A stretch of DNA of 35,478 nucleotides from Haplomitrium mnioides (lineage: Eukaryota > Marchantiophyta > Haplomitriopsida > Calobryales), in the NCBI GenBank assembly GCA_049999725.1, contig JBNGIS010005664.1:1-35478 (forward strand), read 5' to 3'. Position numbers and translations under genes: made by a program. A model generated the notes under the pieces. That model was not told where the DNA came from and did not search any database. It saw nothing but the letters and a program-made list of their open reading frames with translations. Shown here in pieces: positions 1 through 10,997 of this stretch (within the stretch, counting starts at the first letter, position 1; every line of letters begins with the position of its first letter).

Positions 1-80
<80 letters not shown>
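1..80. repeat. (CT)n microsatellite
   Basis: The window opens with an uninterrupted run of 40 CT dinucleotides. It is probably cut by the window edge, so the true length is unknown. Confidence 0.99.
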
Positions 81-86
<6 letters not shown>

Positions 87-1313
87 CATGTACCACAACA
101 CCTTGAAATATACCTCCACATTGTCAAAAACTATCCTAATTAGCATGATAGATATTGACAAATGCTTGAAGCTTATCTTCATAATACAATTAACACAAAC
201 TATTTAACCATCTATTTAGGAATGACAAGCAGTCTATGTATAGAGTTTGATGCCCAAAAATATAAAAAACCCTTGCCAAAACTTTCCAACAAAACATGGA
301 TCCCTATCAGAAAATATGGAAGTAAATTTTTGCCAATTGTGAAAAGAGTACTAAGTCCACCGTCAATATTAAATAAATATACTTGCTAATTTTATCTACA
401 AACCTTACAATTAGAGTAAATCTACAAAGCATAGTTAACAAAGAAAGTGAGAAGATTGAAACTTACATGTTTTCAACAAACTGTAGAAATCTATGGTGGT
501 TGTAGAAAGTGTACTAGTTCTTAGCTAAAAGCTTTGTTTCACTCACAACAATCATAAGAATGAATAAAAGCACAAACTTCTCTAGGTAGGTTTGACTACC
601 ATCAAGTGCACTAAAACAACTTAAAATTCTTATCTACTTCAATACACCATAAGATTGAAGTGTCGTATGCTTTTTGTAAATAGACTACATAAGCAAAACA
701 TCATGTGACACATAGAATTGATAGCCCCTATAGAGGATAGCAATGTTACTAGGAAAAAAACTATACTCATTTTTTTTGTATCGCCAATCATGCAGAAACA
801 AGATTAAATAGAGCATCTTCTTCCAATTTTTGTTTATAACATTTTTGAGTTGCCTCATTAAGACATAGTATACAAAAATTTGTTGCTTCCAACGTATCAC
901 ATAATAGTTAATGAGACACTATGTATGAAAATGCATTTGGAATGGCATGGAATCTTCTTAGTTTGTACTCTAACTTTATATCACAAAGCTACAATTAGTC
1001 CTCCCAGTCATGAAAACGATTTGTAATATGCTCTAAATGCATTGATTGCAACAAGATCTTGTGATTCATGAAGTCATGTAGTGGATATGTGGGTCATAAA
1101 ATATGTTAAGATAGTTTTTATAAGATTTGGTGTGTTGCAATGAAGTATGGTTAGAGTTTGGAAGTCATAGGAGAAAACTTTCCTATTTTCTTCAAAATGT
1201 ATGCATTTGAGTACAGAGAAATTTTCATTTTTATAAGAAAAAATGTATCTTATTAAAAAAAGTTAGAACTAGTCCAAAGCCAAATTGCACTTGGTAGAAA
1301 ATTGAAATACAAA
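81..1313. other. Unassigned AT-rich DNA
   Basis: No recognisable domain, RNA gene or repeat boundary is seen. The longest minus-strand reading (about 600-900) has a short coding look but many stops and matches no family I know. This DNA is the left flank of the copia element that starts at 1,319 and would join the sequence right of 13,997. Confidence 0.5.
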
Positions 1314-1318
1314 GTTTT
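1314..1318. repeat. Target-site duplication of the copia element, left copy (GTTTT)
   Basis: The five bases GTTTT sit directly outside the TG end of the left LTR. They are repeated exactly at 13,993-13,997, directly outside the CA end of the right LTR. A 5-bp duplication is the usual size for copia integrases. Confidence 0.85.
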
Positions 1319-1403
1319 TGTTATCGCATGAGCACCGCACGCATACATACAGGAGTCTCCAAGACGAATGAGTAGAATGATTAGGTTGAGGCTACTTACA
1401 TAG

Positions 1404-1454
<51 letters not shown>

Positions 1455-1460
1455 AGAACA
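1319..1460 (-). repeat. 3' LTR of the copia element
   Basis: In minus orientation this 142-bp LTR runs from TGTTCTAGGG to GATAACA, with the canonical TG...CA ends. It contains a (TA)n run. It matches 13,864-13,992 outside that run and the palindromic segment of the other copy. Confidence 0.88.
1406..1450. repeat. (TA)n microsatellite inside the LTR
   Basis: About 22 TA dinucleotides lie in the 3' LTR. The 5' LTR has only about eight units at the same place, so the run has changed length since insertion. Confidence 0.95.
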
Positions 1461-1471
1461 CTCTCCCTTGG
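1461..1471 (-). promoter_or_regulatory. Polypurine tract of the copia element
   Basis: On the minus strand CCAAGGGAGAG directly precedes the TGTT start of the 3' LTR. This is the position and composition expected of the plus-strand primer. Confidence 0.75.
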
Positions 1472-1984
1472 CTTATTCTTCTTCTAATAATCAGCCACAT
1501 TTAGGACTATATGCTATGTAAGTCCAAATCCTATTCTATGTGTGGTCTCATTAAAATCCTCTCACTTCCGAGGGAAAGAGTGCCACCACATAATTGATAG
1601 GTAATAATAAAATATGATGATAGTGTGTGGAGTGTGTGTAAATAACAGAAATGTCAAAATGTCACTTTAATGGTAAAGCTAATATGTGGTGTTGTTGCGC
1701 GGTGTTGTTGCGTCCTCATAGTTGTATTGTCGTGTCGTGTGTACTTGTATCTTGGAGATCTGTTTGAAAAAGTAGTGCCAGCCCCAAAAGCTGAGGAGTG
1801 AGTGAGCTTTTGCTATAAAAATTTGCTTATCATTACATGTATGACATTTCAGATAGATTAGATCATGTTCAAAATAAATGATTGAATGTGCAATCCTTGA
1901 TGTTCATGACTAAAGGTCAAAGAGAAAAAAAAATATAAGCAATCATTGTTTGCTATTTGGTTGCAATTCAGATAGTCTTCGTAA

Positions 1985-2641
1985 ACCAAGCCCTTGAGTA
2001 TATGCAATGTGTAGGGCAGGTGGAAGTGGTTTAGTGCAGATATTTGCTATGTTATCCTTGCTTTCTATCCATTGGACATTTATTTTATCACTGTGTTTCT
2101 CATGAGTGTAAAAGAATTAAAGGGTAATGTGGTTAATCCAATCGTCCTTGATAAAACCTTGAGCAATTTGGTCAACGCATGGTCGATTGTCCTTGTATAT
2201 TATTGTAGGGCACTGAAGCAAAGGTTGGTCTGTATTGATGTTGATATGATCAATGAGTTGTCGGAGCCATATACATTCCCTACTAGCCTCATGAAGTGCT
2301 ATGATTTTTGCATGGTTGGTCGAGGTAATTGTAATTATCTATTTAGTGCTTTTCCATGAGATAGTAGTGCTTCTCTTAAAGAAGGCATATCCTGTTTGAG
2401 ACTTTGCGTCATCACGATCAGATAAATATCCAACATCGGCATAACTGATAATATCATTTGTTGCATTTATGGGGCAGAAGAGCCCCGTGTCCTTTGTACC
2501 TTTTAGGTATCTGAAAATGCATTTGAGCCCATTCCAGTGGCAAATGGTGGGTTGGGAGTTGTGCTTTGCGAGCATGTTTACTACAAAAGCTATATCAAGT
2601 CTGGTATGATTTGCAAGGTACATGAGAGCTCCGATTGTCAA
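1985..2641 (-). pseudogene. Copia RNase H domain (end of pol)
   Basis: The minus-strand reading starts at 2,641 with a block ending RT (IGALMYLANHTRLDIAF, YLKGTKDTGL). It passes through YADVGYLSD and TGYAFF, where copia elements usually have YADAGYLSD. Past the first stop near 2,339 it continues with ALHEASRECIWLRQL, HEKHSDKINVQWI and DNIANICTKPLP, which are the terminal RNase H motifs of copia pol. The domain acts on RNA:DNA hybrids during reverse transcription. At least two stops or shifts break it, including the one after NHITL. Confidence 0.85.
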
Positions 2642-2659
2642 GAGATATGGTTTTTGTGA

Positions 2660-4150
2660 TCCCAGAGTTTGTTCATATTCCTTTCACTTTTCGAACATGT
2701 TCTTGGTTTTGTCCAAAGACCTCATTTCCATGGGAGTGCTCGTGAGATGAGCATTGTCCATATTGAATTTTTTCAGAATCTTGGCCGTATATGTGGACTG
2801 GTGGATCGGAATACCATTAGGTAGATGCTCAAACTTGATGTCGAGACAAAGATCAGGTTCTCCGATGTCTTGCATTTCAAATATATCTTTCAGTTTGGCA
2901 ATTGTGTTGGTAGCTAGAGCTTTTGTGCCAAAAATATTTATGTCGTCTACATAAAGTGCAACTACAATGTATTCAAAGCCCATATATTGCATGAACAGGC
3001 ATAGAGAAATGTCATCATTTGTAAAATTCAGTGCCATCATCTTTGATTTGAATCTCTGGTACCAATTTCTGCCACTCTATTTGAGCCCATATATTGATTT
3101 CAAGACTTGAACTGCAATTTGTGTGCTTGATTGATCAATTGGTGATTGAGATGCATCAATAGAATGCTTTGCCAACTTTACATTTTCATGTGGTATACTT
3201 TGATAGTGAGGGAAAAAAGGTCCACTCTGTTGTTGCTCATGCAGCTTGTATGTATTTGGGACTAAAGGTCCTCTATAGCTCTGTATGCTCAACAAATGCT
3301 CTGGTTGGACTAAAGGTCCTTTGTAATGTTGCTTGCTTAGCGAGTGCGATGGCTGGACTAAAGGTCATTTGTAATGCTGTTGGCTTAGCGAGTGCGCTCA
3401 CTGGACTAAAGGTCCTTTGTAATCATTATGCAACTTGCTTTCCATTATTTGGCATTGTCTTTTCCACATGAGGACTAAAGGTCCTTTCTGGATTGGTAGG
3501 GGCCTTTTCCGGACAGAAGGTCCTTTCATTTGTTGGCCATTGAGGACAAAAAGTCCATTTTTATAGTACATTTCATAAGGGACAAAAGTTCTAACCTTAG
3601 AATTTAGGCCTTGAGAGACAAAAGGTCCAATCTCAATATGTGGGCTATAAGAGACAAAAAGTCTAATCTCGGTATTTGGATCATGAGAGACAAAAGGTCT
3701 AATCTCAGTATTTGAGTAACTTGAGACTAAAGGTCCATATGCATTGTGGTTGTTCTCCCCCTAAATGTGAAATGCCATTCTTGATATGAAATCGGGGGGT
3801 GCTTTCATAAAGATCTGGGTGTCCAGAGTACCATATAAATAGGCAATGATGACGTCCATGATTTGCATGGTGAGATGACGTTAAATAACAAATGCTATCA
3901 TGTATTTGTAAGTTATAGTGTCCATGACAGTTGAGTTTGTGAGGTCATAATCACGTCTAGGAATCTTAGTGTATACTTTGGCCACTAATCTTGCCTTATA
4001 TCTTGTGACATCACCCTTTTCATTGTGTTTGTGGACAAAAATAAATTTGTAATCTATTAGATGCATGTCTGGAAGTGTTGGCATAACAGATCCAAATACT
4101 TGTCATTGTATGAGAGAGTCAAGCTCCATATTTATTGCTTTTTCCCATTG
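2660..4150 (-). pseudogene. Copia reverse transcriptase, interrupted by a repeat block
   Basis: The minus-strand reading begins near 4,150 (QWEKAINMELDSL). It continues with YKFIFVHKHNEKGDVTRYK and RYKARLVAK, which are typical of the copia RT N-terminus. AYLYGTLDTQIFMKAP (about 3,810-3,870) corresponds to the region of the first catalytic Asp. The catalytic YVDD is intact at 2,942-2,953 and is followed by HQSTYTAKILKKFNMD. Between MKAP and SIYGLK (about 3,085) lies an expansion of roughly 200 codons instead of the usual 20-30. Several in-frame stops (for example directly after SIYGLK) show that the gene is dead. Confidence 0.88.
3190..3790 (-). repeat. Degenerate tandem repeat inserted in copia RT (GGACTAAAGGTCC units)
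   Basis: The motif GGACTAAAGGTCC and close variants recur about 12 times, at spacings of roughly 40-70 bp. Read in the RT frame, the units encode KGPLVQP-like peptides with variants (RGPLVP, GPFVS, RPFVS). The best-preserved units are near 3,260-3,430, where HSLSKQHYK precedes GPLVQ. Each core has 4-bp inverted arms (GGAC/GTCC). The block lies between the palm segments of RT and would disrupt folding unless tolerated as a loop. Confidence 0.75.
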
Positions 4151-4153
4151 GGG

Positions 4154-4498
4154 TCAATTGGTTCTTGATTGTGTTTCTTGTATAGATAAAGGATCAGGAG
4201 TATCCTTGTCTATTGATTGTGATATAGAAAATCCAAATAAGTTATCCATAGTGGTTTGGGTTCTGTCCCATATTTGATCGGTATGGAAATAGTCAATTGC
4301 TATTTCATCGTTGTTTGTTGCAATATGTAATGATGTTGGTGATGTTGGCTTATTCTTTGAGCCTTTAGGTCTGCCACGCTTTGCTCTAGGCTGAATTTCA
4401 GTGACAAATGCGTCGACTTTTTGAAGTCGTGTTGGTGTATTGGCAGCTTCAATATGTGATTTGGTGATGTTGGCTGCATTGTTAAGTGCATCAGGCAT
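4154..4498 (-). pseudogene. Copia integrase-RT linker with a basic AT-hook-like stretch
   Basis: The open minus-strand reading of 114 codons contains EAANTPTRL followed by KRGRPKGSKNK. Both are standard in the IN-RT spacer of one group of plant copia elements. The RGRP core resembles an AT-hook, but a DNA-binding role is not established here. The block sits between the integrase C-terminus (4,685) and the RT start (about 4,150), as expected. Confidence 0.75.
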
Positions 4499-4684
4499 TT
4501 TGATTAATGTTTACTATAGATGGAGGAGTCGTCTGACTTTGACACCGAAATGTTTGTTTTGTTGGTCAAAGTCTAATGGCAAGTGTTGGTGCCATATTAA
4601 GTTGTCCTCATGTTTGGGTTGTACAACTTTGTCCTCTTATATCAGATGTGGAAAAGATTCTTCAAAGAATTGATAGTCTGCAAA

Positions 4685-5639
4685 TCAAGACTTAAACACA
4701 TCAAAGGTTGAGGGTTCAAGATATTGGATGATAGAAGGAGATTCAAAACCGATATATATGCCTTTTTGGCTTTGTGATCCCATCTTTGTTTGGTGTGGTC
4801 CTAAGATTAGAACAAGTACGAGGCAGCCAAATGTGCGTAGATGTGATATATCTGCTAGGATTCTCATAGCAAGTTGATGTGGGGAATTTTGATTAAATAT
4901 AGATGGTCTATAACACAATAGATGTTGCGTGAATGGCTGCATGTCCCCAAGCAATGGTGGAGAGGTTTGAATTCAAAATTAATGGTCTTGCTATGAGTTG
5001 TATTCTCTTAATAGCAGATTCTACAATAACACTTTGAAAGTGTACATGTGGAACTATAGACTATCTGTCTATGTCGACAGATGAGCAGAAATTATCAAAA
5101 GTTTGTGAAGAGAATTCTCCAACGTTGTCCACTCTCAAGTTTTTGATTGGGTAATAAAGGAACTGGGTTGAGAGTTTCAAGATTTGGGACAACAGCTTTG
5201 GGAAGACCATGTTTTTGGTCGCAAGAAGGGATACCTTCAACCATTTGGATGATACATCAATGGTAACGAGGAAGTATTGGAATCGTCTCAAAGGTAGATG
5301 GACAGGTCCACAGACATCAGTGTGGATTCTCTCGAGAAATCGAGGAATCGTGTTTGTTGCTTTGTTGTGAGAAGGTGCAGTTCTTAGTTTGCCTTGTGCA
5401 CATGCTAACCATGGAGTATTCAATGGCAAGAGGTGCACATTCTGTAGTATGACTTTTCTATCATTTTTTATGTAGTAGAACATGTCTCGGCCATGATGCC
5501 CTAGACGATTGTGCCATATGAGAGCTATGGAGACCAATTTCGTGGAGATATGATATGAGCATATTTTTGTAGTGTACAGTCCAGGTGGTGAAAGTGAGAA
5601 GGATTCACGTATGTCAAAGCCTGCTGTTGTTGGGCTCAA
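4685..5639 (-). pseudogene. Copia integrase with GAG-pre-integrase zinc finger
   Basis: The 192-codon reading from 5,639 contains WHNRLGHHG and ACAQGK, the His/Cys pre-integrase zinc finger. HTDVCGP carries the first catalytic Asp and LRVDNVGEFSS the second. After a stop near 5,061 the reading resumes with VHFQSVIVESAIKR, which carries the probable catalytic Glu. It ends with the C-terminal block HLRTFGCLV...GIYIGFESPSIIQYLEP (4,954-4,685). The enzyme would insert the cDNA and create the 5-bp duplication. Stops at about 5,061 and between the two open stretches inactivate it. Confidence 0.88.
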
Positions 5640-5829
5640 GATATGGAGGACTTTAGTGTCTTGAAAATTCCGGTTTGAATGTGAAAAACCGTTTTATTGT
5701 ATATCGTAGAAATTGATGAGGTTTCTGGTTGCTGTAGGTGCAAAATTGCAGATTTGATATCTAGTCTTGTTCCATTTGGAAATAGTATGGTTGCTGGACC
5801 ATGTCTTTCTTCAATTTGACTGTCGCCTA
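5640..5829 (-). pseudogene. Copia retropepsin, downstream half
   Basis: The minus reading just below the nested LTR gives GDSQIEERHGPATILFPNG, the usual C-terminal part of a copia aspartic protease. It connects across the nested element with the DSGSSH half at about 10,998-11,110. The nested insertion therefore landed inside the protease coding region. Confidence 0.75.
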
Positions 5830-7038
5830 TGAAGCTACTTGCTTCACCGACTTCTCCTCATGTGACTTTGATGTTGAGTGCACATTTAAGATGAGAAGGG
5901 AATAGAAGTAAGATTTCACACATCAAAATTCAACAATTCCTATAGAACATACATAAAAGAAGTACTCAATATAAAATCTCTTGCCCAATATCAAACTCTT
6001 TACTCTAGAAATCTCTTAACACTCTCATGCTCTCACCCTTTCTCACTCTCCACAATTCCTCACTCTATCGGAAACCCCTCCTCAAGTGCTTGTCCTCCAA
6101 TAAGTCTTCTTAGCAACTCTTCCAAGAGCTCCTCCAAGCGCTTCTCCAATGGTCTCTCCAAGAATGAACTCCCCAAGTGTGAAAATGAAAGTTTAAGCTC
6201 AAGCCACTCCAAGTCCCCTTTGCTCTCTCTTCTCCCTCCTTATATACTAGTCTAGCTAATTACTACTAGTAAAACCTAGAGATTCTTTTACTCTAAGTAA
6301 AAGCTAGCCTTTCAATTTTAAATTCTAATGTATCTCCTAAAGTATCTACTAAAGTATCTTTGCCTTTTCTCAAGAAGCTTCTCATTTGGAGCTTTTCTCA
6401 AAAGTAACTCTAAAGTAACTTTAACTTTTTCTTTCTTTTTCAAGAAGAAGCTTCTCATTTGGAGCTTTCCTTACCAAACATATGACCTAATCAGCTATTC
6501 CATTTTATTTTTACTAACTAGAAAAGCTACTTTCATATTTCAAGATTCCCTCAAAGAGCAAGTCAAAGATTCAAGTAGTTTTTCTTGCCTTTTCTACTTT
6601 TAGTCCTTCTAGAAGAATCTCTCTAAAATCCTTGATACTAATCCAAATCGCTTGTACTATACCTTGTTGGAAAGCTTGTAAAATAAAATTTTTACCCATA
6701 TAATAAAATTTTTATTTTATCTTATTAAAATACTCTCTGTTTTGACTTTTCTGCATAGTTCTATTTTTTCTTTGACCGGTTATAACTTCCGGTTTACAAT
6801 AGATTTTTCAATTCTGTAAACTGCTACTACTGACATTTAACATACATTATATGCTTTTAAAATGCTAGCCTAATAAGAACACAGTTTACTTTGTACAGAT
6901 TTTGCTTGAAAACCGAAAAAAACTCATATTTCCTCTAATGACATCCTAATCTTCCCTATCCTTCATCCCAACACCACAAACATTGTACCATCATTCCAAT
7001 GCATAGAAAGAGCCAAACATCCACCTCATGCCTTCACA
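5830..7038 (-). repeat. 3' LTR of the nested gypsy-type element
   Basis: This copy is colinear with 9,813-10,991. It starts TGAAGCTAC on the plus strand and ends CCTTCACA, so in minus orientation it begins TGTGAAGG and ends GCTTCA. It has an extra run of about 24 bp near 6,025-6,050 that is missing from the other copy. Confidence 0.88.
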
Positions 7039-7039
7039 T

Positions 7040-7053
7040 TTTATCCCCTCCTA
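7040..7053 (-). promoter_or_regulatory. Polypurine tract of the nested element
   Basis: On the minus strand AGGAGGGGATAAA lies immediately before the TGTGAAGG start of the 3' LTR, the place and composition expected for plus-strand priming. Confidence 0.75.
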
Positions 7054-7243
7054 AGTTTTCACTCCGCCTTCGGAGCGACGTCCTCATTACGTGCATAAAA
7101 CAGTTGTCTTTCACACTATCATAGTACCTTCATTTTAAGAAAAATAAAATAAAATAAAATTAGATATACCTCTAGAATATAACTATTCACAGAAAAATAT
7201 CTGGTCAATCTTTGTTTGTGATTCCACTTGTAGTGCTTCATCA

Positions 7244-8490
7244 TCATCCACCATCAAATACTCGAGATGCTTTTCCACGCATCCTTGGTAGGTCTGGTTC
7301 TTCATCAGATAGGTCCTCCATATCCGTATCAACTCCCAAAATTTCACTATCGTACTCGTCATATGTTGAGATATCCTCCATGGTTTTCGCCCTCGAATTA
7401 CTTGTTTCCTCACCACCACCATCCACCGGTACTCGCACTCTATGTCCTTTAGGCCCAATCGTAATGTATTTCTTGTACCAATTGTCAGTGGTTCTCACAC
7501 CTCTCAACCACGGCCTTCTAAGAAACATATCATAACGAGCTTCTTTAAGAACTTGAAAATCCAATGAAATTGTAATACCCATTACTGAAATTGGTACCTT
7601 CTCAATTACCCCAAGCGGACGCACTTGTGACTTGTTCGCCAAGCCGACTGTAAACCCTGATGGTCTTGTGAGCTTCATTCCCATCTTCTTCATCAAGTCC
7701 TCAGACATTGCATTTACTGCCGACCTACCATCTAGTAACACATTTGCAACTACATACCTCTTGCATATAACATCAATTTTTAGAGCTCGTTCACATACCT
7801 CAATGTCCATTGCATTCACATAGCAAGTGGTTGATACCTTCTTCTTCCTTGGTTGTCGTTTGGTGCTTAATCCTCCACGCAGCTCTCTTCGTAAGGTAGG
7901 ATTCAATGCTACCAATTGTCCCACCGTGACGTTGGCTTGCAAGCTTCCAATATCATCCACCACGTTGTATTTCTTTTGGTGTTTCGATATGGAGAAATCT
8001 TCTATCCCCAATCTCCTCCTTAGTTTTCTCAATTTCTTTGTCATGTCCACATCATGATGCTTCTCTTGACTTGGTGCGGGTTCAGATCCCATTGTCTCCT
8101 CAACTACCCTAGCTTGTTTCCTCTCATGTGCCAACAATTCCACTCCTTGATCTGTTGAACTCCCTCCCACCTCACCGTGGGGAACCCTTTCAACGTCGAT
8201 TGAGACGATGACCTTCACTTGAGCTTGATCGGTTGAACTCCCTCCCAACTCCTTGTGGGGAACCTTTTCAACTTCAATCAAGGTGATAAACGTCTCTTGT
8301 GCTTGTTCCGATGAACTACCTCCCACCTCATTGTGGAGAACTTTTTCAACGTCCATAGAGGCAATGACCCTCTCTTGAGCTTGAACTACACCTTCACTTC
8401 CACTAACTCCATGTACACCATTCACTCAATTTGGGCAATTTCTAATGAAATGTGCCCTTCTACATCCAAAACATGTTATGTTTTAAAAAT
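7244..8490 (-). pseudogene. CCHC knuckle plus retropepsin-like domain of the nested element
   Basis: The open stretch at 8,425-7,244 (393 codons) is in the same frame as Gag. Just upstream in frame lies CFGCRRAHFIRNCP, a zinc knuckle with CX2CX3HX4C spacing, one residue shorter than the standard CX2CX4HX4C. Next come three 26-residue repeats, then a retropepsin core: VLLDGRSAVNAMSEDL, where plant elements of this kind usually have DGGS, and MFLRRPWLRGV in place of the usual LLGRPWL. The tail after about residue 330 is acidic. In-frame TAA (near 8,484) and TGA (8,426-8,428) separate knuckle and protease, so the protein is broken. The glycine-to-arginine change beside the catalytic Asp would probably kill activity. 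Confidence 0.82.
8150..8383 (-). repeat. Three tandem 78-bp coding repeats
   Basis: The minus reading contains three successive 26-residue units, each starting QAQ and ending GGSS(S/T)(E/D), with VEKVPH-type centres. Unit starts are 78 bp apart, which keeps the frame. Confidence 0.88.
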
Positions 8491-8659
8491 TACCTTGTCG
8501 TATTGGCCCTCCTCCATTCGGTCGAGGTCGATTTTCAGGCCTTCTCTCCAAAGCCTGCACAAGATTCAAACTCAATGGCTCCAACCGTTCAGTCAAAGTT
8601 AGCACATCATTCATGGCTGGATTTGGAACTTTTGGTAGAGGAGCCACTACCACCGCTAT

Positions 8660-9238
8660 TTATGCTGCACTCACTTGTGGCACCGACACCACGATGACCT
8701 TCTCCTCTCGCTCATCCTCTAAACTCTCCTTCATCCTCAATGCGATACGCAATGACTCCACTTGCATAGTTGGCCTCTCATATTTGACCTTTGCTCGAAT
8801 TTTGGTTTTCAACTCTGAAATAAAGTTCTTTGCAAACATTGTTGTAATTCCCACCATTAAGGATTGCACATCCTCTCCACTCTTTCTCAATACATTTCGA
8901 AATTGCATCTCCAAATTATCTACTCTCTCGGCATAAGTACGTACTTTTTCACTCTCCCCTTGTTTTAGATGCGTTACCTCTTGAAGAAGATTCTCATAGC
9001 TCTTTGTTGGGAGAAACTCTTCTATCAATGTCGTTGTCAAACTCAACCATGACTTGATGGTTTCACTTTTTTGCTTATTGTACCATCGAAGAGCTTCTCG
9101 TTCCAAGAATTTGGGTAGCAATGCTAACCAATCATCGGGTCATTTCTCACTATTCCCAATGTAAGCACATTTGAAGTCTCGTAAGTATTCCTCCACGTTC
9201 TCATCTTCTTTGCCATAAAAGACCGGAATCTTTCCCAT
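8660..9238 (-). pseudogene. Gag (retrotransposon gag domain) of the nested element
   Basis: The minus reading from an ATG at 9,238 gives MGKIPVFYGKEDENVEEYL, then an in-frame TGA at 9,140-9,142. It continues with LPKFLEREALRWYNKQ, SWLSLTTTLIEEF and a charged helical tail ending VSAA before a TAA near 8,659. The ALRWYN...W..L...L...F pattern is the Retrotrans_gag capsid signature. Gag, knuckle and protease share one frame, so the original product was a single Gag-PR polyprotein. Reading seems to extend upstream of the chosen ATG (RARYQFK), so the true start is uncertain. Confidence 0.83.
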
Positions 9239-9790
9239 CTTGAATTGATAGCGTGCTCTTTTTCTTGAATTCTTCTTTCCACCATTGCCACAATACCACA
9301 CCTACCACAATATATACCTCACAAATTGCTTGAATTAGAATAAGAAAAACAAATAGGTTGGGATCTGCCAAAACTTGCTCCATTCATTCCACCCCAAATT
9401 GTTCAACCAATCGTTGGCGCATATGGATCTTGGCTACAATAAAGACACGTACGACGATGGTCATTCTTCAATCATCCGTTGAGGCCGTTGAAAACTCTCT
9501 CCTTGATGCAATAGAAGGATCGTTCATGCTCCAATGCCCATACCCACTCAGTTGAAGAGTATAAATGTTGATACAATGGTGTGGCCAAAGAGGCAAAGTC
9601 GTTTATCAAGAACAAGTAGTAGCTCACCAAGTTAATGAATCGTTTCAACTCACTATTGTTGTGTGGTGGTGGTAAATTGTCAATTCTTTGTACAATTTCA
9701 GAGATCTGTAGCCACTTTCTTATTGCATCTTCACTTGATATTCAAAACTCCAACTTATTCACCACCTTCTTTCCCTCTCATGGATGAGGT

Positions 9791-9810
9791 CCCAGCAACG
9801 AAACCAAAAA
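9791..9810 (-). promoter_or_regulatory. Probable primer-binding site of the nested element
   Basis: Two bases inside the 5' LTR, the minus strand reads TTTTTGGTTTCGTTGCTGGG. This resembles the TGG...CGTTGCCGGGGA-type primer sites of plant gypsy elements. The matching tRNA was not determined. Confidence 0.55.
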
Positions 9811-9812
9811 TG

Positions 9813-10991
9813 TGAAGCTACCTGCTTCGCCGGTTTCTCCTCATGTGACTTTGATATTGAGTGCACATTTAAGATGAGAGGGGAATAGAAGTAAGACTTC
9901 ACATATCAAAACCCAAAAATTCCTATAGAATGTACATAAAAGAAGTACTCAATACAAAATCTCTTGCCCAATATCAAACTCTTTACTCCAGAAATCTCTC
10001 AACACTCTCCACAACTCCTTACTCTATCGGAAACCCCTTCTCAAGTGGTTGTCCTCCAATGAGTCTTCTTAACAACTCCTCCAAGAGCTCCTCCAAGCGC
10101 TTCTCCAATGGTCTCTCCAAGAATGAACTCCCCAAGTGTGAAAATGAAAGTCTATGCTCAAGCCACTCCAAGTCCCCTTTGCTCTCTCTTTTCCCTCCTT
10201 ATATACTAGTCTAGCTAACTACTACTAGTAAAACCTAGAGATTCTTTTACTCTTGGTTAAAGCTAGCCTTTAAATTTTAAATTCTAAAGTATCTCCTAAA
10301 GTATCTTTTTTTTTTCTCAAGAAGCTTCTCATTTGGAGCTTTTCTCAAAAGTAATTCTAAAGTAACTTTAACTTTTTCCTACTTTTTCAAGAAGAAGCTT
10401 CTCATTTGGAGCTTTCCTTACCAAACATATGACCTAATCAGCTATTCCATTTTATTTTTACTAACTACAAAAGCTACTTTCATATTTCAAGATTCCCTCA
10501 AAGAGCAAGTCAAAGATTAAAGTAGCTTTTCTTGCCTTTTCTACTTTTTAGTCCTTCTAGAAGAATCTCTCTAAAATCCTTGATACTGATCCAAATCACT
10601 TGTACTATACCTTGTTGGAAAGCTTGTAAAATAAAATTTTTACCCATATAATAATATTTTTATTTTATCTTATTAAAATACTCGCTGTTTTGACTTTTCT
10701 ATAGAGTTCTATTTTTCCTTTGACCGGTTATAACTTCCGGTTTACAATAGATTTTTCAATTATGTAAACTACCACTAATGACATTTAACATAAATTATAT
10801 GCTTATAAAATGCTGGCTCTAATGCTAACCTAATAAGAACATAGTTTACTTTGTACAGATTTTGCTTGAAAACCGAAAAAACTCACGTTTCCTCTAATGA
10901 CATCCTAATCTTCCCTATCCTTCATCCCACAAATATTGTACCATCATTCCAATGTATAGAAAGAGCCAGATATCCACCTCATGCCTTTATA
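9813..10991 (-). repeat. 5' LTR of the nested gypsy-type element
   Basis: Direct repeat of 5,830-7,038. Its outer end reads CCTTTATA where the other copy reads CCTTCACA, so the terminal TG (minus strand) has decayed to TA. Its own position, and the split protease reading of the host element, define the insertion site. Confidence 0.88.
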
Positions 10992-10997
10992 GGCCGA

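Larger units (their letters stand above)
5830..10991 (-). mobile_element. Non-autonomous gypsy-type LTR element (TR-GAG-like), nested in the copia protease
   Basis: Two direct repeats of about 1.2 kb (5,830-7,038 and 9,813-10,991) flank a 2.77 kb internal region that codes on the minus strand for Gag and a retropepsin-like domain only. A polypurine tract (7,040-7,053) and a probable primer-binding site (9,791-9,810) sit at the expected LTR edges. No RT, RNase H or integrase fits in the remaining space. This matches the plant TR-GAG class, which depends on enzymes supplied in trans. The flanking pentamers are GCCTA on the left and, offset by one base, GCCGA on the right: a one-mismatch duplication at best. 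LTR identity sampled over the first 140 bp is about 90%. Confidence 0.88.

Noticed and set aside
7212-8936. Plus-strand open readings of 60-107 codons opposite Gag-PR
   Set aside because: They are antisense shadows of the minus-strand Gag-protease coding region.
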